Source of the DNA: Nocardia shimofusensis NBRC 100134
GTDB taxonomy: Bacteria; Actinomycetota; Actinomycetes; Mycobacteriales; Mycobacteriaceae
Length of the DNA stretch: 64,000 bases
Direction of reading: 5' to 3'
Assembly (NCBI RefSeq): GCF_001613125.1
Contig: NZ_BDBT01000010.1
Span: forward strand, 62,001-126,000
Made by a program: the position numbers and the translations under genes. Every line of letters starts with the position of its first letter. The stretch's first letter is position 1. The notes under the pieces were generated by a model. That model saw nothing but the letters and a program-made list of their open reading frames with translations, did no database searches and was not told the origin of the DNA. This document shows positions 45,101 to 54,400 of this stretch, in pieces.

Positions 45101-45190
45101 TCACAAAGATTCGGCGGTGAATTCCGACGTCGCCTGTCGACGAACTCCGATGTCGCTCGGTGAGGCTGAGATTCGCGGGCGCCGAGGCGA

Positions 45191-45808
45191 TCACGTCTCC
45201 GCGTCCTGAGAGTCCTGACTCCCCGCGCAGGCGCCCCCGGCCGGGGCGAGGATGCGCATCAGGCTGGTGGTGAACGCGTGCTCGGCGTCCGAGTCTGTCA
45301 TCCGGCCGCTGCCGCGCTCCTCGCTAGCGGCGTGGGCAAGGTGGATCGCGGCGACGACCAGCCAGTCGGCGGGGAGATGGCTGTCGAATTCGCCGGTGTC
45401 CTGTCCGCGCCGGATCACCTGGCCGATGCGGTCCGCGATCGGTGCGTGCCGGGCATGGTCCTCGCGTGCGGAGATCGGCAACGCGTTGATCCGTTGCAGC
45501 AGGGCCGGGTAGCGCCCGGATTCCTGTGCGGCCGCCTCGAATACGCGCAGCAATGCCTCGGCGGCCGTGCCCTCGTCCGGCTTCGCGGCGTCCATCGCGG
45601 CGACGGTCAATTCGGTGAGCCTGTCCAGGACCGCCACAAGTAACCGCTCGCGGGAGGGGAAGTGCGCGTACACCGTCTGGCGGGTCACTCCCGCACCGGC
45701 GGCGATGGTCTCGACGCTGGCCTCGGGTTGTTCGTTCAGGATGCGCGCGGCGGCGTCGAGAATGGCCGCCCGGCTGCGGTGGGCATCAGCCCGCTGCTTA
45801 CGAGCCAT
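45191..45808 (-). CDS. TetR-family repressor
   Basis: 205 aa. N-terminal HTH: RAAILDAAARILNEQPEASV, ETIAAGAGVTRQTVYAHFPS, RERLLVAVLDRLTELTVA; the C-terminal ligand-binding domain is helical. Divergent from the SnoaL-like gene, with two matching inverted repeats between them (45824-45840, 45858-45874), so it probably represses both itself and that gene. Ligand unknown. Confidence 0.9.
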   Translation of the reverse strand: MARKQRADAHRSRAAILDAAARILNEQPEASVETIAAGAGVTRQTVYAHFPSRERLLVAVLDRLTELTVAAMDAAKPDEGTAAEALLRVFEAAAQESGRYPALLQRINALPISAREDHARHAPIADRIGQVIRRGQDTGEFDSHLPADWLVVAAIHLAHAASEERGSGRMTDSDAEHAFTTSLMRILAPAGGACAGSQDSQDAET

Positions 45809-45823
45809 CTGCTCCCCGCGATC

Positions 45824-45874
45824 TCTTACATCTTGTCAAAGTACTCATCGCCTTATATCTTACATCTCGTAAGA
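45824..45874. promoter_or_regulatory. Two matching TetR operator candidates
   Basis: TCTTACATCTCGTAAGA at 45858-45874 is a perfect 6-bp inverted repeat with a 5-base spacer. A degenerate copy, TCTTACATCTTGTCAAA, begins at 45824, 34 bases away. They lie between the divergent TetR and SnoaL-like genes, where a repressor would control both. Confidence 0.65.
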
Positions 45875-45905
45875 GTTAGATTGGTTCAGTCCCGTCAGGA
45901 GACTC

Positions 45906-46298
45906 ATGCCCGCCTTCACCGGCACCGACCCCGCGCGGTTCATCGCCGACTTCTTCACCTCCTTCAACGAACATCTGCTGGCCGACGACCAGGACGCGGC
46001 AGTCGTCGTGGACCGTTTCCACACCCCCGACATCGTGCAGGTCGCCGATGGGCACCGGATCGATCGCGACAAGCTGATCGCGCACACCCGCCCGATCCGA
46101 AAGAACCGCCCCAGCAGTCACATCGACGTCCACGAGGCCATCGCCGACGACGACCGGCTCGCCGCCCGGTACACCCTCCACGTCCGGCAGCGCGGCAAAG
46201 AATTCGCTATCGAGGTCTGCTTCTTCGGCCGCTTCACACCGGACGGACGGATGCGGGAAGCGCATATGCTCACCCGAACCGCGGCCACCGACGACTAG
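45906..46298 (+). CDS. SnoaL-like / NTF2-fold protein
   Basis: 130-aa cone-shaped alpha/beta protein: ARFIADFFTSFNEHLLADDQ, VVDRFHTPDIVQVADGHRID, LAARYTLHVRQRGKEFAIEV, CFFGRFTPDGRMREAHMLTR. The fold binds small hydrophobic ligands or serves as an isomerase or hydrolase. It is the regulated partner of the divergent TetR gene. Confidence 0.8.
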   Translation: MPAFTGTDPARFIADFFTSFNEHLLADDQDAAVVVDRFHTPDIVQVADGHRIDRDKLIAHTRPIRKNRPSSHIDVHEAIADDDRLAARYTLHVRQRGKEFAIEVCFFGRFTPDGRMREAHMLTRTAATDD

Positions 46299-46432
46299 CG
46301 CCGGCCGAGCGTGCGGCCATGATCGAACACGGTCCTCGGGATGGCCTGTGACCACTGTGTCGCATCCACTACCGAGGCACTCGGACATCTACCCGGCGGT
46401 CGCGGCGATCGGCGCGGACGAAAGGTCATGCT

Positions 46433-46918
46433 GTGCCACCTGTTCAAGTCGCCGTCTGCGGGCCGCGGGACTGCACCGTGACCGAGGCGGCGAACGCTCG
46501 GCACGTCGGCCGACTGCTCGCTGAAGCCGGAGCCACCGTGCTCTGCGGCGGCGGGCCGGGCGTCATGGCAGCGGTCGCCGCGGGCGCTTCCGACGTCGGC
46601 GGACTGGTGATCGGCGTGCGGCCCGACACCGACCGATCCATGATCTGCGCGGGACTGTCGGCTGTGCTCTACACGGGGATGGGTGAGGCCCGCAACGCGA
46701 TACTCGTGTCCTCGGCCGACGCGGTGATCATCATCGGCGGGTCATGGGGCACTCTGTCGGAGTTGGCCCTGTCCAACCGGCGTGGAGACGTTCCTGTCGT
46801 CAGCCTCGGCGGCTGGAAGGTTGTCGATGCCGAGGGGCGGGCCGTCGGAGGGGCGAGCGAGGTCGAGTCACCGGAGGCGGCTGTCGCGGTTGCGCTCACA
46901 GCGGTGAGGGAGCGCTGA
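46433..46918 (+). CDS. TIGR00725/LOG-like nucleotide-binding protein
   Basis: 161-aa Rossmann-like protein. VAVCGPRDC at the N-terminus, the loop GATVLCGGGPGVMAAVAAGA and the GGSWGTLSELAL segment match the TIGR00725 branch of the lysine-decarboxylase-like (LOG/DprA) superfamily. The classical LOG catalytic PGGxGTxxE is here GGSWGTLSE. GTG 46433. Possibly a nucleotide or cytokinin-type phosphoribohydrolase; unproven. Confidence 0.85.
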   Translation: MPPVQVAVCGPRDCTVTEAANARHVGRLLAEAGATVLCGGGPGVMAAVAAGASDVGGLVIGVRPDTDRSMICAGLSAVLYTGMGEARNAILVSSADAVIIIGGSWGTLSELALSNRRGDVPVVSLGGWKVVDAEGRAVGGASEVESPEAAVAVALTAVRER

Positions 46919-46975
46919 ACCCGATACCTGGGGCCGATCCGAAGATCGACTGGTGTCCGAGGCGAGCAGTGCAGA

Positions 46976-47644
46976 TCAGTGCGGTACTGAGCGCGCGATT
47001 CGGAATCCGACGTCATCGATTCGGAGCGTGGGGTGGCTGCGACGTCGCACCGAGGCTCGGCAGCTCCAGTGCTCGTCGAACCATCCGCCGCCCCGAAGCA
47101 CCCGATAGCCGCCGTACACGTCGGCGTCGTAGATGTCCCAGCACCATTCCCACACATTGCCGAGCATGTCGTACAGCCCCCAAGCGTTGGGGTTCTTCGC
47201 GCCGACCTCGTGCATGCGACCGCCGGAGTTCGCACGGTGCCAGGCGATCTCGTCGAGCGGGCCGTAGCGCGGACCGGTGGTGGCCGCACGGCACGCGTAT
47301 TCCCATTCGGCTTCGGTGGGAAGGCGATACCCATCGGCCGACTCGACCTGGTCGACTTCCTCGTCACCGGCACCGATGCAGTACGCCGGTGTAAGGCCGA
47401 CTCGCTCGGACAACGCGTTGCAGAAACGAATCGCGTCGCTCCACGAGACACTGTCGACAGGCAACCGGTCGCCTCGAGCGTCACTCGGCCACTGGCCGGT
47501 GACCCGGGCGTATTGCGCTCGAGTCACCGGGACTGCCGTCAGCTGGTAGGCACCGACGTCGACCGACCAACTGCGTCGGGTCCGCCGATCCGACAGTTCG
47601 ACGGCCCCAGGCGGTATGTCGACCATCTCGATTCCCACGCGCAT
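46976..47644 (-). CDS. Formylglycine-generating-enzyme (SUMF1)-like protein
   Basis: 222 aa. Family blocks: YQLTAVPVTRAQYARVTGQW, PVDSVSWSDAIRFCNALSER, GYRLPTEAEWEYACRAATTG, NPNAWGLYDMLGNVWEWCWD and RVLRGGGWFDEHWSCRASVR. Shorter than true sulfatase-modifying enzymes (about 300 aa) and lacking a clear paired active-site cysteine, so it may be a non-catalytic member. ATG 47644 is uncertain (ATG 47626 also possible). Convergent with the LOG-like gene. Confidence 0.85.
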   Translation of the reverse strand: MRVGIEMVDIPPGAVELSDRRTRRSWSVDVGAYQLTAVPVTRAQYARVTGQWPSDARGDRLPVDSVSWSDAIRFCNALSERVGLTPAYCIGAGDEEVDQVESADGYRLPTEAEWEYACRAATTGPRYGPLDEIAWHRANSGGRMHEVGAKNPNAWGLYDMLGNVWEWCWDIYDADVYGGYRVLRGGGWFDEHWSCRASVRRRSHPTLRIDDVGFRIARSVPH

Positions 47645-47752
47645 GTCCACAACAAAGGAAATGCTACCGAGCTGATCACCGGACCTCGACACGAAGGAAG
47701 AATCGATGTCCGAAAGCCAGGCCCCTGTGAGCCCATGCGATAGTGCGTCCTT

Positions 47753-48760
47753 GTGGGGGACGATGACATCGGCGCGGAAAAGCTTCGTCGCATGGCCGGT
47801 CTCGCGACGCCGATGGCGCTGCGTGTCGCCGTGACGCTGGGCCTGCCGGACCGGCTCCTCGGCCACGGCGCGACGCCGGACCGGCTCGCGGCCGAGCTCG
47901 AAGTCTCATCGGTCGCGCTCGAGGTGCTGCTGGAGCACCTGACCACGCTCGAAGTCGTGGAGCGATCGTCCACCGGCTACCGCACCACCGCGTTCGGCGC
48001 GCATCTGTGCGCCGACGCCGACGGCGGCTTCACCAACATCCTCCTGAGTCTGGATTCCGCCGCCGGTCGCGCCGAGCTGGCTTTCGTCGAACTCGCGCAC
48101 AGCATCCGCACCGGTCGCGCGGGCTACCCGCGCCGGTACGGCAAGGACTTCTGGACCGACCTCGCCGACCACCCGCGTCTCCGCGCGTCCTTCGACCAAC
48201 AGATGATCCTGCGGTTCCAGGAGCAGATCCCACGGATCGTCGCCGGTTTCGACTGGTCCCGTTTCACCACCATCGTCGACGTCGGCGGCGGGCGAGGCGC
48301 GCTGCTGGCCGCGATCCTGACGGCCCACCCGCTGATGCGCGGCCATCTCGTCGACCTCGCAGCCACCGCGACCGACGCCCGCCACACCTTCGTCGCTCAC
48401 CATCTCGACGACCGAACCGAAGTGACCGAAGGCAGCTTCTTCGACGCGCTGCCGGCCGGGGCGGACGCCTACCTGCTGTCCGACATCCTTCACGACTGGG
48501 ACGACGAACACGCTCACCGCATCCTCGCCCGCTGCGCCGAAGCGGCGCATCCCGCGAGCCGCGTCCTGGTCCTGGAGCCGGTGGGTGACCGGCGCGCGAT
48601 CACCGACATGGATCTGTCGATGCTCGTGATCTACGGCGGCCGCGAGCGGCGGATCGATGAGTTCCGTGCGCTTGCAGCCGACCACGGTTTGATACTCGAC
48701 GCCGTGACCGATGTGACCGATCAACGCTGCCTCCTGGAGTTCCGGCTCAACGACAGGTGA
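47753..48760 (+). CDS. SAM-dependent O-methyltransferase (family 2)
   Basis: 335 aa. N-terminal dimerisation/winged-helix region (ATPMALRVAVTLGLPDRLLG, LEVLLEHLTTLEVVERSSTG) followed by the Rossmann domain with SAM motif VDVGGGRGALLAAIL, the acidic segment GHLVDLAA, and the LSDILHDWDDEHAHRIL catalytic-His region typical of plant-type and actinobacterial O-methyltransferases. GTG 47753. Probably methylates a small phenolic or polyketide substrate. Confidence 0.88.
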   Translation: MGDDDIGAEKLRRMAGLATPMALRVAVTLGLPDRLLGHGATPDRLAAELEVSSVALEVLLEHLTTLEVVERSSTGYRTTAFGAHLCADADGGFTNILLSLDSAAGRAELAFVELAHSIRTGRAGYPRRYGKDFWTDLADHPRLRASFDQQMILRFQEQIPRIVAGFDWSRFTTIVDVGGGRGALLAAILTAHPLMRGHLVDLAATATDARHTFVAHHLDDRTEVTEGSFFDALPAGADAYLLSDILHDWDDEHAHRILARCAEAAHPASRVLVLEPVGDRRAITDMDLSMLVIYGGRERRIDEFRALAADHGLILDAVTDVTDQRCLLEFRLNDR

Positions 48761-48982
48761 TGAGGCCGCTCCTCCCGTCGAGGTGGTCCGGTTCGAGCTG
48801 CCACGGAACAGATTGCGCGAATCCGGCAGGGCAGGCCGCATAGTCGGCAGCGCACCGGTCGGCGTCGATCCCACTGTCCTGGATGGCAACCCCGGCTTGG
48901 ACGCAGGGCGCCGAGGCGACACCACAGCCTGACCGAAGAGGCAGGCCCAACTCGGTGGCGCCCCCACGACCAGATCATCTGT

Positions 48983-49991
48983 TCAACTGCGCGGGGCCTG
49001 TCGAACTCGTAGAGCTGCGCGGGCGAGCAGCACCGCACCCGGCTCCACCCGCCTGCCCCGCCCACGCACCCGACGCAATCCGCCGAGCAACTCGAGGACC
49101 TCGGTGACGTGCCCGGTCACCCATCCGATGTCAGCAGCGCTGATCGGACGGTGTTCGCTGTCACGCCAGCCCAACGCGGCAAGCGTTTCGGCGACGAAAT
49201 CGTAGGCGCGGTCCGTGGTGCTTGCGGCCAGCGCCAGCAGGTACAGCAGCCCGGCTTCTCGGTCGGGGCTGCGGGTCGCGCCGCCGGACAGCCGGGCGGC
49301 GACGTGCCACCACAGCGCGACGGGATTGTCGCGTAGCGATCTGCCTTTCGCGGTCGTCAGGAGCTTGCCTTTCTGTTTGCGCAGCAATCCCATTCGCTGC
49401 GCCGTCTCACGCAGATGGCGTACCGGCGGGGTCAGATCTTCCCGGTTTCCCTTGCCGATCCAGTCGGTGGCCATGTCGAGCTCGCGGAACAGCCGTTCAA
49501 CCACCGTCGGCGGCAAGTAGCCGGCGGCGGTGAGGGTGACCCCGTCGCCGATCGCGTCCAGCAGGTGCGCAAACGGGATTGTCCACATCGAGGGCGGCAC
49601 TGATCAATTCGAAGGTGTCGACGCCGCCACAGTCTTCGGCGGGCGCGGGCCGGTCGCCGCCGAAGCAGGACGCGCGCGGCCGGTCCGGAGCGGCGGAGAC
49701 GACCTCGGTCAGGCGCAAGGTGAGCGTCCATTCGTCACCGAAGTCGTAGCAGTCGAAGAGCACGTCGCCGGGCTCGGCCAGCGTTTCGTCCAAGCGGACC
49801 TGGTTCTGCGGGATGCCGGGGTCGCCCTCCTCCACCTGGAACGGGCAAAGGTAGTTCTCGTTGGCCGGGTCGTGCGGCGCGGAACCGATGAAGAACACGT
49901 TGAGGTGGGCATCATCCCAGCCGAAGGCTGTCTGCAGCATCTCGTGCACCTCGTCGAGATATATGTTGCATGAGGGATCTGCGCACAACAA
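48983..49991 (-). pseudogene. Frameshifted plasmid pRiA4b ORF-3-like gene
   Basis: Two overlapping frames on the minus strand together make one family protein. The upstream frame (to 49991) holds YLDEVHEMLQTAFGWDDAHL, CYDFGDEWTLTLRLTEVVSA and AEDCGGVDTFELISAALDVD, the pRiA4b/IS1096 TnpR-like domain. The downstream frame (48983-49600) holds FAHLLDAIGDGVTLTAAGYL and the helical tail. They join only with a frame change near 49565-49600. The N-terminus also lacks the first strand normally before LDEVHE. I read this as a decayed single gene; two separately translated proteins are possible if the internal GTG at 49600 is used. Confidence 0.6.
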
Positions 49992-50063
49992 AGTACAGCA
50001 AATCTCTGCTTACTATATCTTTGCGTGCATAACATATAGAAGAATCAAGTCTGCTCTACTTTG
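49989..50063. promoter_or_regulatory. AT-rich promoter region of the Fic gene
   Basis: Markedly AT-rich for this genome, containing TTACTATAT (possible -10) and an inverted pair CAAAGTA (49989-49995) / TACTTTG (50057-50063). It lies upstream of the Fic gene, whose ribosome binding site AGGAG is at 50071. Confidence 0.35.
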
Positions 50064-50080
50064 CGACGTCAGGAGCTCAT

Positions 50081-51271
50081 ATGAAGTGGCCACCCCATCG
50101 CGTCGAGCCCCGACCGTGGGTTGCCCGCAAACGACAAGGTACGCGGGCCGATCGCACGCTCGACAGCATCGAGGTGTCGATCCCTCCGCACATCGCCGAG
50201 CTCGACTTCGAGTCCACCGGGTCCGTTGCCCGAGCGCAGGAGGAAGCCGTCATCGCGGTCGCCCGATTGGAGGCCGGTTTCGGTGCGTATCTCGCGCCCC
50301 TGGCGGACTTCCTGCTGCGCAGTGAATCGGTGGCGTCGTCGAAGATCGAGCACATCGACGCGGGCTGGCGGGCATTCGGCAGGGCCTTGGCCGGCGCCAA
50401 AGCCAGCGATGAGGCACGGTCACAGCTGGCGGCAGTGCGCACATTGGCGACGATGGTCGACACGGCATCCGGCGGCCCGATCACCCTGGACACGCTCCTG
50501 GCGGCACATCGCACTCTCATGGCTCCGGACTACTACACCGCTCGTGACTCCGGGCGGCTGCGCGATGTCCAGAACTGGATCGGCGGCAGCGACTTCACAC
50601 CGGTCGACGCGCTCTGTGTGCCACCACCACCGGAGCTCGTGCCCGAACTGATGGACGACCTCATGGTCTTCGTCAATCGGACGGATCTGCCGATCATCGC
50701 CCAAGCCGCGATCGCCCACGCCCAGTTCGAATCCATCCATCCCTTCACCGACGGCAACGGGCGGATCGGCCGGGCGTTGATCAGTGCGATACTGCGACGC
50801 CGCAAGCTCACCCACCGGGTGACCGTCCCCTTGGCCTCGGTCATGCTCGCCGACACGCACCGATACTTCGGTTACCTCAACGGCTACCGCGCAGGCCGCG
50901 CCGACGATCTCGTCGAATACACAGCACGCGCAGCCGTCCATTCGAGCGGCGCCGCAGAGGAGTCGGCCCGATCCCTGAGCGAGCTCCCGCGCCGGTGGAA
51001 GGACGTGGCCCGGCCGAGGGCGAATTCCGCCGACGAAGCACTGATCGCATCGCTTCTGGATACCCCGATACTCAATGCCGACCTCGCCCAGAGCATCACC
51101 GGCACGACCGAAGCGAGTACCTACCGTGCGCTCGATCGACTCACCGGGGCCGGGATTCTCGACGTGCTTTCCGAGAGCAAGCGCAACCGCGTATGGGCAG
51201 CCGTCGACGTCCTCGCGGAGCTGGACGCACTCAGTACGGCAATCGGGAAACGCACGTTGAGCGATCTGTAG
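50081..51271 (+). CDS. Fic-domain AMP-transferase-like protein
   Basis: 396 aa. The Fic catalytic motif is complete: HPFTDGNGRIGRAL (His, Asp, Gly-Asn-Gly-Arg). N-terminal to it, SVASSKIEHIDAG corresponds to the inhibitory-helix motif ([S/T]xxxE[G/N]) with E present but H in place of G/N. The C-terminal 80 residues form a winged-helix region (ILNADLAQSITGTTEASTYR, ALDRLTGAGILDVLSE). Class II, self-inhibited Fic proteins transfer AMP to target proteins. ATG 50081 with AGGAG. No obvious separate antitoxin gene. Confidence 0.9.
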   Translation: MKWPPHRVEPRPWVARKRQGTRADRTLDSIEVSIPPHIAELDFESTGSVARAQEEAVIAVARLEAGFGAYLAPLADFLLRSESVASSKIEHIDAGWRAFGRALAGAKASDEARSQLAAVRTLATMVDTASGGPITLDTLLAAHRTLMAPDYYTARDSGRLRDVQNWIGGSDFTPVDALCVPPPPELVPELMDDLMVFVNRTDLPIIAQAAIAHAQFESIHPFTDGNGRIGRALISAILRRRKLTHRVTVPLASVMLADTHRYFGYLNGYRAGRADDLVEYTARAAVHSSGAAEESARSLSELPRRWKDVARPRANSADEALIASLLDTPILNADLAQSITGTTEASTYRALDRLTGAGILDVLSESKRNRVWAAVDVLAELDALSTAIGKRTLSDL

Positions 51272-51463
51272 CGCCCGCGCCGGGAAGTCCGAGGCGCAGA
51301 AGCCCGGGACCTACCCGTGACACATAGACCGCTCGACGAGCCGGACGCACCGGCTGTCGGTCCAGCGGACGATTCACCCCCGTGGTAGCCGTGCGATAGC
51401 GTCCAAGGCGTCGACTGCACGCACTACCGGGTGATCGGACCACCAGCCGAGGAGCACGAACAT

Positions 51464-54400
51464 ATGGGGGCACTCCTGCCTACCCTGCAGGCCGACCACC
51501 TGCGGGAAGGCCTGACCGACTACCTCGCCACCACCTTCGCGCTCACCGACCCGGACACCCAGGCCGCCCTGATCGACTTCGTCGGCCACCCCCGTGAGGG
51601 CATGTTCAAAGGTCCTTATGTCCGGCTCCGCCTCCCCTTCGCCCCGGCCCGCGGCAACTGGGGTATGCACCTGGACTGGTTGCCGAACGGCTTCGTCCCT
51701 TACGGCCATCAAGCCAAGGCGTTCGAGCGGCTGTCGACCAAGTTCCAGGACCGGCCGCAGCCGACCCTGGTCACCACCGGCACCGGCTCGGGCAAGACCG
51801 AGTCCTTCCTGATCCCGATCCTCGATCACGTGCTGCGCGCCAAGAGGCAGGGTGTGGCGGGCATGAAGGCGCTGATCATCTACCCGATGAACGCCCTGGC
51901 CAACGACCAGGAGCAGCGGCTGGCGCGAATGATCACCGAGCACCCGGAACTGTCGGGCGTGACCGCCGGTCTCTACACCGGTGAGCAGTCCTCGGGCGGG
52001 CGGACGATGGTGTCGGAGGACGGGTTGATCACCGATCGGCGGCTGATGCACGATTCGCCGCCGGACATCCTGCTCACCAACTACAAGATGCTCGATCATC
52101 TGCTGTTGCGGCCGGATAGGGCGGCGATGTGGCGGCAGTCGGCGGAGTCGTTGCAGTACGTGGTGCTCGACGAGTTCCACACCTACGACGGCGCGCAGGG
52201 CACGGACGTGGCGATGTTGCTGCGGCGGCTCGGGCTGGCGGTGAAGTCCTACTGGACCGGCGACTCCGCGGTGAGCGAGCGGGATCGGGTTCGGCCGTTG
52301 GGGCGGATCACGCCGGTGGCGACGTCGGCGACGCTGGGCGGCGGGGGTGAGCCGACGGCCATGCTGGATTTCGCTCGCACGGTGTTCGGGGAGGAGTTCG
52401 CGGCCGAATCGCTGGTCGGGGAGACGAGGCTCGGGCTGGACGAGTGGCTGGGGGATCGTGGGGCCGAGCTGGATCGGCTGTATGTGGCGGTCATGCCCGC
52501 GGTGGAGGGCGCTGTCACGTTTCTCGACGGTCTGAAGAAGTCCTCGGCGAGCAACGCCCATCTCGCGGCGGCGGTGCTGGCGACCTTGTTCGAACGGTTC
52601 GGCGATCATGCTCCGACGGTCGAGGAGCTGACGTCGGAGCTGCGCAGGCTCGATGAGGTCGAGCAGCTGGATCTGCTCAAACACCACAATCTGTTCGTGC
52701 AACTGGTGCAGCGCTGCGCCGAGGCGGTGTCGCTGGCGGAACTGGCCTCGGCGGTGCTGCCCGCGCCGACGGGTGAGCGGGACAATCCGCGGGCGCAGGC
52801 GACGCGGCAGCGGTATCTGGATTTCGTGTTCGCGGCCCTGTCGCACCTGCGGGCCGAGATCGGGCGGGCGGCGCTGAATGTCGATGTGCACCTGTGGGTT
52901 CGGGAGCTGTCGCGGATCGACCGGGCGTTGGACACATCGACGCGGTTCCGGTGGGCCGACGACGGGGCGGACGAGAGCGTCGAAGTCGAGTATCAGCCCG
53001 CGCTCTACTGCAGGCATTGCGGGCGGTCGGGGTGGGGTGTGCGGATGGCGCCGACCGGCAGTGTGCTCGATCCGGATCAGGATTCGGTGCGCACTCTGCA
53101 TGTCACGGGCGACAACCGCATTCGCGCGCTGATCTCGGCGCCGTTGGAAGCCCAGCTCGACAGCGCGGTCGACGGATTGCGCTGGCTGCGGCTGGAAGAC
53201 CGGGAACTCGGCGACGAGACGCCCGCGCCGGACAGTCCCGAGATCGTCGAAGGCCGGGCCCTGCCGGTGCTGGTCCTGCACGGCCCCAATGCCGAGGACG
53301 ACTCGCAGAAGGACGTGTGCCCGGCCTGCAATACCGCCGACGGGATCCGCTTCCTCGGCAGCGCGGTCGCCACGCAGCTGTCGGTGGCGCTGTCGAACAT
53401 GTTCGGTGACGCCGACCTCGACGCCGACGAGAAGAAGGCGCTGATGTTCACCGACAGCGTGCAGGACGCCGCCCATCGGGCCGGTTTCGTGCAGGCGCGC
53501 TCGCACACCCTCAGCCTGCGCTCCACGTTGCGCAATGCCCTGGGCGCGAAGACTTCCGGCACGTCCATGCTGACGTTGACCGAGCTGTGCGAGGCGGTGC
53601 TCGACCGGGCGGGCGAGGATCCGGCCCGCCGCTACCACCTGCTCGCGCCGGACATCGTCGAACGGCAGGAGTTCACCGCCTACTGGCAGTCCGATAAGCC
53701 TGCCGCGGAACGGCGCAAGGCGCAGCGCAAGGTCGCCAAGCGCGTGCAGTTCGACATCGACCTCGAGTTCGGGTTGCAGTCGCGGCTGGGCCGCACGCTG
53801 GAACTCACCGGCAGCGTCGTCGCCGAAGTGGATCTCGGGTCGCCGGAGCGGGTCGCGAGCCTGGGCAGGCAGGCTCTCGACGGGGCCGAGCACCAGATGA
53901 CCTTCTCCGCACCCGACGTCGCGGCGGTCACGCAGTGGGTGCGCGGGACGGTGGAGCGGATGCGCACGCAGGGCGCGATCCGGCACGTGTGGCTGGATCG
54001 GTTCGTGCAGCGCGACGCCAACCGGCGCTGGGTGTGGGGTGGCAGGCCGCGTGGCGAAGGGATGCCCGCGTTTCCGAAAGGCCGTCCGGCTCCGGCGTTT
54101 CCGGCGCTCGGGGCGCGCACGGTCCCGGAGGGGTTCGACCCGATCACCGCGCCGTCGTCGTGGTATGCGCGGTGGGCGTCGCGTTGTCTCGGGGTGTCGG
54201 CGTTCGAGGGCGGGTTCCTGGCCCGGTCGCTGTTCGAGATCCTGGCCGCCGAGCGCATCCTCACCACCGTCGGCACCGAGAAGTCGCTGACCGCCTACCA
54301 GTTGAGCGAGGACGGCGTGCTCGTCGGCGCGCCCGCCAAGGCGGATCTGGAGGCGGGCAGGCATCTGCTGGTGTGCGGGGTGTGCCAGACGCAGAACCCC

